A stretch of 64,000 nt of DNA. It comes from Atrichornis clamosus. Its lineage: Eukaryota; Chordata; Aves; Passeriformes; Menuridae. The stretch lies in assembly GCA_013400975.1 (NCBI GenBank), contig WBMZ01002989.1, positions 152,474-216,473 of the forward strand. The letters are read 5' to 3'. Below, in pieces: positions 40,001-53,149 of the stretch. Both the position numbers and the translations under genes were made by a program. The notes under the pieces were generated by a model. It was not told the origin of the DNA, did no database searches, and was given only the letters and a program-made list of their open reading frames with translations. Position 1 is the stretch's first letter. Each line of letters opens with the position of its first letter.

Positions 40001-43000
40001 AAGTCTTCATGTTATATAAAATAAACAACAAAAGCCATAAAACCAGAGGGTAAAATTTAAAGGACCTGACAATGCTGTCACTAACAAGAGAAAAGGTCAG
40101 CTGAGGTAGCTGTTGGTTTCAAGGCCAGATTTAGTGGACACTGCTCTATTTTTTTTAAAGTAAGGGTACTAAACAAGGCTATTAGAGAGAGTTACACTTG
40201 CAGTTGATTCTGCAAGCCTTTGTCCATATGATTATATTATCTTCAAATACACACAGAGAAAAAAAAATCTCCTAATAAAGCCTTCAGTTTTAAAATTATA
40301 GCCACATACCAAAACAAGAAAGCTCTTCTGCAAGGAACAAATTTGATGAAAAAATCGGTCTTTGCATCCTTACAGAGAAAATGGTTCTTCCATCCTGCCT
40401 CTCAAAGATTAGAAAAAATATTCAATGCAAGTACAGGTTTATTGTGTAAAAATAAATTTTACATTTGGTTGCTACATCATTTGTTTTCTGCACTGGTCTT
40501 TAGTGATAGTTGCAAATCATTGATTTAATTTCAAACCTCATGTGAATTTCTTATCATTTCTTATCATTTGGTAATGTTGAATTGTAATTCCAGGTTAATA
40601 ATACAACATGCCATCAGCATTTCCTTGATGATTATAGTACAGGCACGATCACCAGTGCCAGTAACTGATGGCATGAAAGGCTGCCTTGCCTTTCTCTGAA
40701 ATATCAAGGTCTGAAGAAAACTGCATATCAGTGCAGCCTCACAAGAAAGTGTGAATCAAGTTGTGACCTGTAGTAGCATATAATTATACTTGAGCAGATT
40801 TTACATAAAATAAAAGGAAAATATGTGCACATGATTTTTAAAGTAGCAGGAACAACTATATGAACATTCGCTCACTTTACTACCAAAATGGCTTTTTTCC
40901 TGTGAGTGAATGCTTCCCCATAAACCAAGATCACCATAATCCTGAACAGTCTACTTTAGGTTTAGTTCCTCTAGTAGAAATGCTAAATTTTATTATCTAA
41001 TTATGTAGTGATCTCACATCTCACAATCAATGTCTGTGTCAAATAATTAATTGGCAGGCTTTTCAGTTCAAATTACTCTGGAAAAAAGGAGCTTATTGTC
41101 TATATTTATGTTACTGTGGGAAATTGAGAGGTCTGATTAGAATTATATTTTGAAGTAGCCCCTGAAAAACTGTTGAGGTTTATGCCTTTGTATAGAATTT
41201 TCAGACATCTAAAGACTGTACAATGACTAAAATTTAGTGAGTGCTATAATTTACAGTCACTGCTCAGACTTGCTCCGTCTCTATTTTTTTTCTTTTGTAC
41301 ACTAATTAAAGGCAGCTTTTTGTATTCACAAATTCTCATAGAAAGCTAGATGATTAAGTAGGTGTAGATTTATTCCTAGTGGTAAAAAAGTCAATTTTTC
41401 AGTCTTCAAAGCAGATTGGTCTGAGAGATATTTTCCTATGACTATCAGTCAAAGCTATCAATTTTGGCAAAATGACTGAAGGACAAACAATGGCAGAGAA
41501 AAAGGAGGAAAAACATGCTTACAAAGGTGACTTTCAAAAACATCGTGCTCTTTATCCCCAATAGTTTCCCTGCTTCCTACGTAGCATGGTTTCCTTGCAT
41601 TTGTTTTGCTCATTGATTGTCCTGTGTTTGGTATCTCTGTGAATTGTCACAGAAAGCTTCTGATGTAGTTGACAGTAAGCTGTGCTTAATCACTGAGTAG
41701 ACAATGTGATTTGAGGTACAGTGAGCTCCTAAAAATCCTCATGCAAATCTCCGAAGGTTTTGTGGTCTGTTGATGACTACCTCTTTTTAGAAGTCTGTGA
41801 AACATGGATGTTTTTAGGTTTATAGTAGAAATTGACCAATGAATTTGCAAATATCAGTAATTGTTATACTCTATGTTTGTTCTGGAAACAGAAGTGCTGG
41901 AAATCTTCTTTATAGTAGAAAAAATTTAAGTAAAAACCCACATTAGGTCACAGTAAATGGAAGATGAGAGCTGTGATGTTAGTACTGCATCAGAAAACTG
42001 GTTTTTTGCAGCCCGTCAGATGCATTTAGCAGTGAAGTCTTTTCCCTTCTGTAGACTACGTCTTGTTTTCATAATGTTTTAAAGTACATTTCTTGACAAG
42101 CATTCAAATGCTTTGTTTTATGCTGACTGATTTCACAATTCTTGATTCAGTCTTTTTCTTGAATGAAATTTTACTAGGCTTTACTGAAGCCAAGAGCTTT
42201 CCATTTTTTTCAGGGAATGCATCCAGAGCTGCATCTGCCTTTCCTGTATGTGTGAGTTCTTGTGACTAAGAACCTAAACAATTGAAAAGGAAGATACTTA
42301 TTTCTGTGTTTGTGGAGTTATGCTATTTGAAAATTTAGGAATAGTAATAGGAAATCTGATTAACACAAAATCTGAAAATTTACCAATCCATTAAATCATG
42401 AAACCCTAGCAAGGGAGAGTAACCTCTCTCTCTAATTCTTCTTTCAACATTTATTGGCATGACTGTCTGTTGTGTAGGTTGCATGTCAGACTGATGTCAA
42501 AATAACTGAGGAATGTGAGGATTCCTTTTGTCTGCCATACAATCTAGCATTAATTTGATTGTATAAGGTAAATAATTGCATTAAATGTAATCCTTAAAGT
42601 GACTCATTCACAAAGAAATGCACTTCCCTTTAGGAATTTCTTGTGATATGGCCATAAAACTTGAGGTCCCTTTAGCAGTACTGTTAATGTGTATAATATT
42701 GTAAAAACACAATGTGGATTGAAGGAACAGACCAAAATTTTCAGAAGGTCCACATTTTCAACTTTATTTGTTCTTGAGAGCTTGTGTGAGTGGTTGCTTT
42801 ACCCCAAACCCTTTACTCAGAATTATCTTCCTGATTTTAGCATTTTAAAGACACAGCATTTTATTTACCCTACTGTATTGTTACTTTCTGGCATTTTTGC
42901 CACCATTCTTTACCACTATTCTTTGTTTTCCATCTTGTGTTTTCTTTGACAATTTCTTGTATATTCTCCTATGTTGTTGCCAGCAAACTGCAGTTGGGAA

Positions 43001-44144
43001 CTGGTGAGGAGTTCCGTGAGAAAAGCCGTGAAATTAGTTGTGGTTTTATTTTTTGTTTTTTCTTTTCTTAACAAGTACCAATTACTTAACAAATACCAAT
43101 TAAGAAATAGACAATTGCTTAATTTAAAAAGACAGCATTTTCCAGTCTATTTTTTTTACAGTTTATTAATTTTTCAATTCTGTATTGCAGTATTCCAGAT
43201 ACAGGGATGGGTTGGCAAATGATTACATACATTGTACTGGTAAATAGATTGGTTTGATTTCAGTTGATTAATTTCCCTGATGTTGGACCATTGTAGTTAG
43301 ATTATTTTATAAATTAATTATACAGATTCTGATTGTAATTTTGGGGATCTATTTTCTCTTTTATTCTTTCCAGGAATTAGTGCCCTTTTGTGCTTTTTGA
43401 CATGTTCCATGCACAGGTAGAGATTTTTTTGTGTAGGCACTATACCAAAAATTGCAAGAGTCTGCTTGCTTCTTCATCTCAGCTTGATCACTTTCTTTAG
43501 TCAGAGGTAGGACAAAGTATTGTTAGAACAAAATGTTCCAGATAAAGTGACTGGTTTCCAGTTCTTCATGTGGTGTGATAAAACCCCTTTTGTCACAAAT
43601 GAAACATAGGAATTTAGAAACAAACAAAAAATTAATGACCACATGCTGCATTTCAAGTTCTGACACAAGAAGCAGAGGCTTTTTCCAGGCCAAGCAGTGG
43701 GGATGGGGCTGTGAATAATCAGCCACCAGTATGGGTGCTCCTCTCGTGCCACGTAGTGTGCAGCAGGGGGACCCTGCTCTGGGCCTGGCTGCTTTGGCCC
43801 TTGCAGAGTTTTGCAGTCGAGCTGGTTGGTTTTCAAGTTTGCATGATTTGATTGACAGTTCATGATGTGTTTCTCTGAAACAAAATTCCAGTAGACTGAT
43901 TGATGGCCCTTGTCTGCAGCCAGACATGGGAACTTGGAACGGGGGACGTTGACATCGGCAGTAGTTTGTAGGTAATGGTTGCCAACAGAACTCTCTTGCT
44001 CAGTGTGGTTGTAGAGCCAGTCACACATCCACTGGAAATCAGTGAGAGTTACTCTTCTACCAATGCACAAAAAGTGAATTTGACCTTAATGGGAGGTGAT
44101 TTGGGTGTCTTCTAAGTAATCAGGAGGAAGAACATTTTAGGAGC

Positions 44145-44175
44145 CAAAAAAAACCCAAACCAAAACAAAACAAAA
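44145..44175 (+). repeat. C/A-rich simple tract
   Basis: A runs punctuated by C, ending in repeated AAAAC units. It is the complementary type to the T/G tracts seen elsewhere in this intron. Confidence -1.
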
Positions 44176-46321
44176 TGTGCATGCACACATATTTGCAGAC
44201 ATAAAATGCTATCCACTTAGCTCTAGACAATGGCACATTTTGATAGAAAGCACTGCTGTTTTTTTGACTAATTATATTGAATTGGAGAAGTTGCATGTAC
44301 TTTAATTGCATGTACTCATATTGCCAGGCACTCTCCCAGCAAATCTAATTAACTTCAAGCTACGGAGCACCATTAACAGATGGAATTTTTTGTCCTTTAT
44401 TTTTTCACTAATTAGAAAATCTCAGTTTTTTCACATTTATGGAATAGACAGAAATTTTCTTTTTACTGTCAATATGCCACTAGTAAATTGAGGAAAAAAA
44501 GTCCACTCTGCATAAAGAAAGACAAATAAAGCTGAAATATTAACATATATTAGAAGCATGTACAGAACAGAACACAGCAAAAATACTTCCTTTTTTAAAA
44601 TTCTTCCTCAAATGAGACTGGAAATGTGTGTGGAAGACAAAAATGCATGAAGGGTACTCATTTTATTTGGTTTGCTTTCTGCTTTGATTTTTCATATTCC
44701 TGAGTCTGATGTCTACTGTAATAATTCCTGAATTTTGATTCCACAACATTCCTTTGATAGGAAAGAGTCTTTTTAATTTCAAGCAGTCTGCTCAAATGAG
44801 AGGTAGTCTGTTAAAGTCTATGTAAGAAAGCTGAATCTTTTATGGGGGAGAGTATAAAATGCTTCTTATGACAGTTAGACTGAATTTGCTAATTCTGTTT
44901 AGTGTAGTTTCATTCAGAGACGTTCCATATTCTATTCCCAGTTAGTTACTACAGTCATGAGTAGTTAGGCAAGCTCACAGTGATTCAGGCCATTACCACA
45001 GATTTTACTTGTACCTTTCAGATGTACTCAAGTTACTGTTCTGATGCATAAATTCAATATGTGGGAACTGAATATGTGACTAATTCATTTTTATTTATTT
45101 TAACTCTTCTGTGTCTGCTGTATCTGTTTTCTCTCCCAGCTATTTTGTTTCTTTGTTTCTTTTCAATATTAGTCAGCTGTGTAAAAAGACATGCATTAAA
45201 TATGAACTGTGTTTTAAAAGATATATTTACAATAGGTATAGAACTTTAGTTTCAGTAATAAATTAAACTGTTACTATACTGAATAGGGACTTAGTGGGAC
45301 CAAAAATATAATTCCAGAAACAGGCAAAAAGTTTATCTTCAAAAGAGTTATTGACTCCTTCCTATTTAAAAAAACACCCTTTAATACATTAAGCCCGTTT
45401 GCTGTCACAGGTAGTGCCGGCACTGTTTCCGTGTCCTGCTTGGGCTGTTTGTATTACTGTGACAGCAGTAGAGGTCTCAGCTGTGCAAGATTCACTGCAG
45501 ACACCTGTAGTGTAGAGAGCGATGGCTCTAAGGAGTTGACAGGCAGTATTCCTGCCAAATGAAAGCAAGAGGGAGAACTGAAAGCCTGATGAGGTCGAGT
45601 AATATGCTTTAGTCACACACCACAAGTGGTAGGACTAGGGGCAATAATCAAGTCTTCTGCTTGCTCATGGTCATCATCCAGAGCTCACACTGGCCTATTT
45701 GACTGCTGCCTTTTGTTTTTACATTTAAATCATTGCTATGAATTTTCTGAGAGAAGTTCACTGAGACTTTACTGCCCATTGTTTTATCAGATTTCTCACT
45801 CCTCTTCCCCTCCTCCTTTGGATAATCTCAGACTTTTCTTAGAAAATGTAAATCTATATGAGCTTTGTGAAAGGGAAAAATTTATATAGCAAAACATCTC
45901 GTAAAGCTGCCAAATTTTACAGTACTGTTTTTATGTGTTGATGACTAATTACATTACTGTAAAATTTAATAACTAATTAACTTCTTAGTTAACTCCTTTT
46001 TGTGTAATAGCAGTAAACAAAATCAGAAAATGTAACTGAAAGGAAATTACTTGCATGCAAACGTTTTTAAGTCTGGGTTTCTGAGAAGTTTGTAATGCGC
46101 CTCTAAAAATTGCAAAGTTTGGATTTTGTACTTGAATTGCTTCAAGCTTAAAGCTAAGAGTTAGTAAAGTCTCTTCAGAGTTGTGTTCTCTTGAACCTTT
46201 CCTGACTTTCCTGAAAGATGGGGTTGCTCATCATGTGGCTTGAACATGCTTAGTTGCTTCTGGAATCGGATGTTAAATCCTAGCTGACATTCAAAGGTTG
46301 GATTAAAAAGTAGAAATGCAG

Positions 46322-46362
46322 ATTTTTTTTTTGTTTGTTTGGTTGTTGTTTTTTTTTTTTGT
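46322..46362 (+). repeat. T/G-rich simple tract
   Basis: T runs separated by GTTT and GGTTGTTG units form a simple-sequence tract on the coding strand, with no G run longer than two. Confidence -1.
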
Positions 46363-48267
46363 TAGCATTTTCCTGCACCACCTGCCTTTTCTGCATGTGA
46401 CCTGGTAGGATCAATAAGTCACTGAGACAGATTTAATAGCTAGGACACTACCCAGCAGACACAACCTTTAAGATTCATACCTGTTAGCATGTACACTGTC
46501 ATCAAGAGCAGGTGCTGCCTGTAGAATTTGTGCTTTGTCTGTACTTGCGTGAGAATAAATGCACATATAACTGCTGCTTCTTTATAGAATTATGTCCCAT
46601 CAAGCATGGCTCTTATATGGGGTGTATATTAACAGCAAAATCTGTTTCCCTGCACTTTTGAATAAAAGAGAAATGATGGAAATTTTCCCAGTCTCTTGGT
46701 ATCCTTTTTTGAGCTTTTCATTTATTATTTATTGCTGGTAGGAACAAGGTGGAATCTTGTTTAGACTTCTCATTATTTTATCACTTCAGCTTTCTCCTCC
46801 TATTCACTCACTCCAGCCCTCATTTGCTTGTGTTTCATGGTTTACTCTTGTAAGGTGGCTCATAACTACATGTGCGTGCTTAGACAGTTTTCTTTAAAGA
46901 GAAGCTGGCATTAAATGCAGTTGTTCTAGAAGATATTTAGAGAGCATTTCATCAATAAGAAATACGATCTTGAAAATCTGAGTGAGGTAGAATGGCGTTT
47001 TAAGAGCCCCTTAGGAGTTCATGACCTCACAGAGTAGATGGTGGGTATTTTGTACTTTTGCCTGGGGCATTTTAGTTATTTATATGTTGGCCCAGGAGGG
47101 GCCAGGTAAAGAAGAGGCAGAAACACTGGTGACAGGACAATGTGTTTAAGCTCAGAGAAAAGTCACTGCACAGCTTCATCTAGAGCCTGATCCTAGGTCC
47201 TGTTGATGGAACTGAGAGATCCCCACTCTTGCTTTACTCCTGGTAATCAGGCAGGGTATGGTGAGGAAAAAAAGCCTGTAAACAGAAATTTACCATTGAT
47301 TTCTATTACAATATGCATAACATTTTATTTGTCTGGACAAATCACATAGTTTAACATCAAGCAGCTGCTTTAGTTCACTGATTTATGTCTAAAGGTAATA
47401 AAAATATCTCAATGAAGTAAGTGCTACAATACAAAAAGTGTAGAACACTGATTTTTTTAGAGCAAGCATTTATATTGTGATATGTTAAATAGTACTTCAT
47501 TTGTATTTATGTTAATCTAAGATAGATTAATTGCTCAATTGTTTGTGTCAGCTGCAGTGCATAGTTTCTTACCACTTATGGCATTGCCTACATGGAATGC
47601 TTTCTGAATTTTGTTCTTTGCATACAGGGTCTCAGTTAATGAGGCATCCATTTTAGGTAAGCCATTCTGGTTCTTTTGTGGCCTAGACTTCCTCAAGTCT
47701 TACTTTTGTTAAATTGCAATAATTGCACAGATACAGTTGCATATCCTAGAGTCTGCAAATTAATGCAGGGATTCCCAAGCTGGAAGTAATTCCTAACTTC
47801 TGAAATGTAACTTGAAGCAGGTGTGTCCTTAGATTTCTAAGGTTTTCATTCCCCACAAATCCAGACAAGTAAATTCTGTCTGTCTGTAAAAGAAATATAA
47901 TTGATTCCTTATTTGATGGTTAAAGGAAGTTTGGGGTTTATATTTAAGGTATGAAAATTTTTATTCAAACTGGATCATAACATCAGGTTCTTGGCATATT
48001 AGTAATGCAAACTTGTGTTACAAAAGCTTAGTGGATCATTGAGGTTTCAGCTTTATGTACATAGGAAATTGTGTTCTCAATAAGTAATTTGAAATATAAA
48101 AGCTAACAGTATTTTATTTTAAATCATAGTCTGATAAAACTTAGTAGCTTATTAACACAATTTACTGTGTGGATGTAGAAGTGAAAACTAAGTCAGTTTC
48201 AAAAAGTATTAATGATGAACAACTTAGTATCTAAGCATTGCAGTAGCCTTAGGGTTGAATAATTTAA

Positions 48268-48330
48268 CCATAGAATAATAAGAGTTTGAAGAAACATTTC
48301 TGAAGAACTGTACAGAACAGATTGTTATCA
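48268..48330 (-). mobile_element. Possible degraded CR1 3' end
   Basis: ACCATAGAATAATAAGAGTT, then TGAAGAAACATTTCTGAAGA, resembles the reverse complement of an old CR1 3' terminus (CATAGAATAATTAGAGTTGGAAGGAACC type). Only about 40-60 bases match, so the call is weak. Confidence -1.
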
Positions 48331-49706
48331 GATAAAATAAGGGCTCTCTGATGCCCTGAGGTGTTAGGAGTTACAGGATTTCTGAAAGTTTTTTTCTCTT
48401 TTCATTGCACACTGCTTATTTTAATACTTAATGCTGGAGGAAAATAAAAATAGATGATTATTCTTTTTTTTATTTTCTTCTTTGCCTCTTGAGTTCTATG
48501 GTATTTTGTATTAATTTTGTTTGGATAATTTAATCTTGTATAAGCAAGAATTTGCCGTTGAAACTTCTAAGACTTCTGTTTCATCTTTCACCGAATATTC
48601 AAGTGTGAGAGATGGAAGTTCCTGCTCTAGAGTCCCTACATTGCTTTTTATTATTAGCTGTAGCCCTCCTGTCTAATGTGGACAGCCCTTTCACTTTCCC
48701 TTGTTTCTTTAATAATGCCTGGGCAGCAGTTGAATGCAGTTGTAGAGGGAACAGTGCCACCCCTTGGATTATCTCTTTGTTACATAGGCTGGTTCTGGAA
48801 GATGAGCTGATCCCCTTTATGGTTATCATGGTTTAATTGAGACTGTTTTCTCAAAGCCTGGACTTCCCTGCAGTATTATTATGTTTCTACACCCTTATCA
48901 AAACTCCCTTTTTTTTCATTCTCTTTTTTCTATTTGTATTTATTATGGATGCCTAAATTTTGACTGCAGTCAAAGCTCTTCTGGAGCATCTTGGTATCAG
49001 TAAAAACATTTTTAATTTTCCTTAAGTGGATTTCCTCTGCAGTTTCTCTGACTTTTGCCTCAAAAATGCATTGTACGCTTTTGTTGAAATGTGACTGGAT
49101 TTTTCTGTGCCTTTTTTTCTTTTTTTTTAAGGAAGATTCAGGGATATGCAACAATTGTTCTATATATTTCCTGCTCTTTCCTGTAATCAGACTGGTGTTT
49201 ATTTTCAATTTGTTATTAAGTGCATAGTATAGCTTGTTAGCATATGAGTTCACTTTTCTCAGTTTTAAACAGCAAGTTATTATAAATGTAAAGACTCTTT
49301 CCTTCCTTACAGAGAGAAGTTATAATAGATGTGTAGCAATTGCAAAGTTTTGCTGAATGCATTGAAATAACAAACAGAGCAAGCAGACTTCTCCCCATGG
49401 CCTGGTTAACGGAAAAGGCAGTAATTCACATCCATTGATGCTTTTCCCTTCCTTAGATTCTAGTTGCTGTGAATTTAGGGTATCCATCTATGTTTGTAAC
49501 ACTCCTCAAGCATACTAAGGTCTCTAAAATAGACATTATCCCCCGTGGCAATCTAGGGAAGACTAGAACAAACCCAGTAATTCTTTTCCTGGGTCTGAAT
49601 AACCAGGTTACATTAAGCTTTATTTAGATGAGAATACAGCAAAAAACTTGCATCTGCGACTCTGTCACATAGCATAGAAAAGTGGTTTGGGGTTAGTTAA
49701 ATTCTA

Positions 49707-49740
49707 TTTGGTTTTTTTGTTGGTTTTTTTTTTTTTGTGT
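49707..49740 (+). repeat. T-rich tract with G interruptions
   Basis: T runs separated by GG and G, ending in TTTTTTGTGTAG. Taken alone, it resembles a polypyrimidine tract followed by AG. What follows is open for about 65 codons but is not recognisable. Confidence -1.
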
Positions 49741-50320
49741 AGCTCTAACCTGATTGGTTCAGGCTCTGCTTTTTCCACATACTTGATTAGATTCAAATTC
49801 AGCTCAATACCTTTATCATTTAGCAAAGGAAAAATGTGTTTCTCTGCTAGCAGGACAAAAAAATGGAGTTTGAGATTGTATTCTTTTCTGATGCCCTTTC
49901 TTGGAGACATTATGAATCATGTTAGGTATGTGTTTTAAGGTAATAAAAGAGAAAATAAGCTTTGATTTAAAATCAGGTGTATATATTGCAGATGTGGAAT
50001 GTTGTAGTTTTGCATACATATCTCACTCTTTGGTGTAGCATGGGAACCTGGAACTGCTCGCAAAATATCTGTATTTGCATTTTAGTGGCAGTTATATGAA
50101 CTGTCATGGAACACTTAAATTCCATAAGTGTCTTGAAAGATCTTACCCAGGATCTATAACATTATTGAAGTAGCACAGTGATGATCAAACAGAGATACAA
50201 CTGAAGTGCAAGGCCCTTACACAATTGTGCTAGGTTTGTTCAAGAAGAATGCTTTGGGTAGGAGGCAATAACTGAATGTTGTAGCTTAAGACTTGCTATG
50301 TAAAAAGGAAAATTGAAATC

Positions 50321-50362
50321 CTTTAAGTTTTACGAAGTTGTATACTTCGTGAAACTTGAAAG
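50321..50362 (+). repeat. Inverted repeat / hairpin, about 17-bp stem
   Basis: The left arm at 50321-50337 ends TACGAAG. The right arm at 50345-50362 starts CTTCGTG. A 7-base loop separates them. The arms pair throughout except for one G-T pair, which is allowed as G-U in RNA, and one bulged base. The function is unknown. It is shorter than a usual microRNA precursor. Confidence -1.
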
Positions 50363-50505
50363 AATGAGAAGAGTGTTTATAGAGTCCCAAATGGATTACG
50401 AGTTTCAAGTTTTATTTTCAGCATTAAGTGGCCATTTGAGCATTCTTCAGCCCAAAACTCCTGCTATGGGGTAGATCTCTTCGGTACTTTGATTTTTTGG
50501 CAGCT

Positions 50506-50573
50506 GTTTTTGGGGGTTTTTTTTGTATTTGTAGAGTGTTTGCTTTTTTGGTTTTTGTTTTTGGGGATTTTTT
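50506..50573 (+). repeat. T/G low-complexity tract
   Basis: T runs interspersed with GGGGG and GGGG and single G bases. It is simple sequence on the coding strand of the same type as the blocks near 10556 and 18766. Confidence -1.
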
Positions 50574-53129
50574 AAAGAGATACCTATATTTAATAGTGCT
50601 TTTGAGGATGCTGTTAGTATGTAAATGATTCCACAGAATGTAGGCTAAAACATCACCATTAGTACTTGATTTTAAATTATTTAAGAGTGAATAGTCATGT
50701 TTAAAAGTGGCTCAGGTAAAATCAAAATTTTCACCAAAAATGTAAGCCCTGTGTTCTCAGAACACTCAGCACCTTTTAAAGTTCTGTTTTTTAAAAAAAT
50801 ATATAAAGACTTCCCTTGAAATGTAATGAAAATAAATGGAGCAGATTTGAGTCAGATCCAAACTGCAATTGTGTTGGAATAATCCAACGGGTAGGGCGGA
50901 GTGTGCACAATAATTTGATTCCCAGTATCTTAATTCAGAGAAAAATGGGCCTTGGGATCACTGCTAATCATCATTTGGGGTATATTGTCAGATGACAATC
51001 CACATGTTCTGTTCACTAGAGTAATTTCTTGTGAGATGGTGAGACTCTTGCCAGTTGATACGAATTTAATAGCTTATTTCACCTTGCAACACCTGTACAC
51101 AATGAAAGAAGATTCAAACTCTAGATGTTAACATTATAATAGACTTAGGTAGCAAAAATGTTATTTCAATGAGTTTAATCAATCCTTGAATTTGATTGAC
51201 AGATCTCACTGATTCAGGAGATAACGCATCACATAAGATAACAGATACTTGTACTCAGGCAAAATACTCTTTTTCAGACATTTACAAAGTAAAAAATGTT
51301 ATCATCAGCAACAACTAAGGAAAAATAATTTAAGCTCTCAATTGAATAATTATTTTAAGAAGTTGTAGTGGTTACGTAATACATTAATGAGGTTTTTTTA
51401 TTGGAGGTATTTACATGCTTGATATTGGCCCTGGAGAGTTCCAGAGTTTGATTATATATAATTTTACCTTGCTTCAGATACTGCCTTTACAGCAGGCTGA
51501 TAGCTGAGAGTAGAGGAATATCTACGTTGTTTCAGAAACTCCACTTAGAATGAACACATGGTGTATCCCCTTCTGGCACTATGATTGTCAGGCTTGTTCA
51601 TAATACAGCAGCTTCAGAAAAACGTCTGAAGCCTGTATTGAATCTAGATATTTTTCAGTGCTCATCTGTTGCCTTAACAGTTGATTGTCAGCAAAAGTAG
51701 TAAGAGTCTTGGTGGTTTGCATTAGTAATGGTGATCACACAGATTAACAAATCTGCTGGGGCAGAAGTAGTGACACCAGTAGTTCGCCACATGCAGTTGT
51801 TTAGATAGTGTCTTAAATTTTAGCCACTTCTGAGCTAAGAAGTTGTGTTTTAACTGGCAGTTTGAGGATCTCCACATCCCCAGTTGTTACCCTGGTTTAC
51901 CTAATCCTGAATAATCAATTCTCTGGGTTTTTTTTAAGGGACATTACTTCTAAGCATCTACTTGTGATGTGCCTGCCAGAAGATTAAGGGACATTTATTT
52001 TGATTCTGTAGACCAGCAGATCAGATGACTTTTAGGAGACATCATTTTCCATCTCTTTCCCATCCTCAGAGCAGCAGACAGGAATCAAAAAGATTCCTGA
52101 TATCTTCCAGAGTAATTGCTTTCTAAAATACAAAAAAAAAAGTCTTATTTGCCTGATATTTTTGCATTCCAATTTATTTAGTGGATGGCATTTTTCAAGA
52201 GGTAGAAACCACGAGTAAGAATATCAGAAATTTAAATTTTACTGGGTACACAAACTGCCATGTACTTCATCATTAAGTCCAAATTTGAGTGCAGAAATTT
52301 CAGTTATTCTGTCCTGTGTAGATGCAGAGCACTTTGAGCAGAATGTGGAATTAAATCTTCCCTCAATGTTGGAAACTCTTTGGGAACCTTTAGAACAAAC
52401 AGTTGTATTGGGTTTATATTCAGAAAATAGAAGTTAGGGACAGGCGGAGAAGTAATTAATCCAGTTTGTGCTGCATTAGCCAGAAAAGCAAGTTCTACTT
52501 TGTTAAGGGCTAGTTAGACCAGGCCTAGCAAAATGATTTGGTTCAAAAAATACACAGATTTGAAGAGGGCAAAGGGTTGCAACTACAAGGTATCCGGAGT
52601 ATGTATTCCTTGGATCATGATGTGCTGCCTCAACTATTGCTTTAAACTGAAAGTTCACTATAGTCTCAATGGGCAGGAAAAATACATGTTTTTGCATAGC
52701 CTTGCACTTTTCCTGTGGGTTTTGCATCCACGTATACAAATGGAAGTTCAGTTTAATGTGTCGTCACTCTTGGTTTATGTCCCAACAAGCAATCTGAAGG
52801 ATATGTCTGATAAAGCTATACTGTGATTTGAATGCCATGCAGTAGGATTGCTTGCAATTTGAAATTTAAGAAGATAGTTCAGCATAGGTTAGGATCTAGG
52901 ATCTGATTGTATACTGGATTTCCCTGAACTAGGATTTGACTTTTTGTGTCTCTTTTTCAATACAAGACAGCATTCTGTGATAATACATAATGTTTGAAGT
53001 TCAGGTAGGAGTAATTTCCTAAAGAAAATTACAGCTGAAATAAAACAATAACAGTTTATGATTTATTTTTGTTGTTGGAGTTTGTTTTGTATGTAAAAGA
53101 ATAAATGTTTAATGTTGTTAAATAATTAC

Positions 53130-53149
53130 TGTTTTCTTTTCTTTTGTAG
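53130..53149 (+). other. 3' splice acceptor of the KCNMA1 S1 exon
   Basis: A run of T and C ending in TTTTGTAG lies directly before the exon. It is a strong U2-type polypyrimidine tract with an AG at 53148-53149. A TTAAT-like branch-point candidate lies about 38-40 bases upstream, near 53109-53113. That branch-point assignment is a guess. Confidence -1.

Larger units (their letters stand above)
40001..48267 (+). other. KCNMA1: Intron, including a long antisense open frame
   Basis: This is mostly A+T-rich intron. At 43501-44070 the minus strand is open for 189 codons, with a second overlapping frame of 134 codons, in a locally GC-richer segment. Neither product resembles a family I know. Patches near 45390-45620 and 47040-47240 are also GC-richer but unidentified. 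A C/A-rich simple tract is at 44145-44175 and a T/G-rich one at 46322-46362. Confidence -1.
48331..53129 (+). other. KCNMA1: Intron upstream of the S1 exon
   Basis: This A+T-rich intron leads up to the S1 exon. It contains T/G-rich tracts at 49707-49740 and 50506-50573 and a near-perfect inverted repeat at 50321-50362. I found no match to the preceding BK exon, the linker before S1 that ends in a TLTGRVL-like sequence. Confidence -1.

Noticed and set aside
41252..41280. Short stretch CACTGCTCAGACTTGC considered as part of the exon preceding S1
   Set aside because: The surrounding codons do not continue the expected BK sequence and no splice donor follows.
48599..48836. Overlapping plus and minus frames of 74-76 codons
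   Set aside because: They are mutual shadows in ordinary sequence with no known similarity.
49687..49938. Open frame after a T-rich tract ending in GTGTAG
   Set aside because: The acceptor-like signal is a by-product of the simple T/G tract, and the encoded sequence is unrecognisable.
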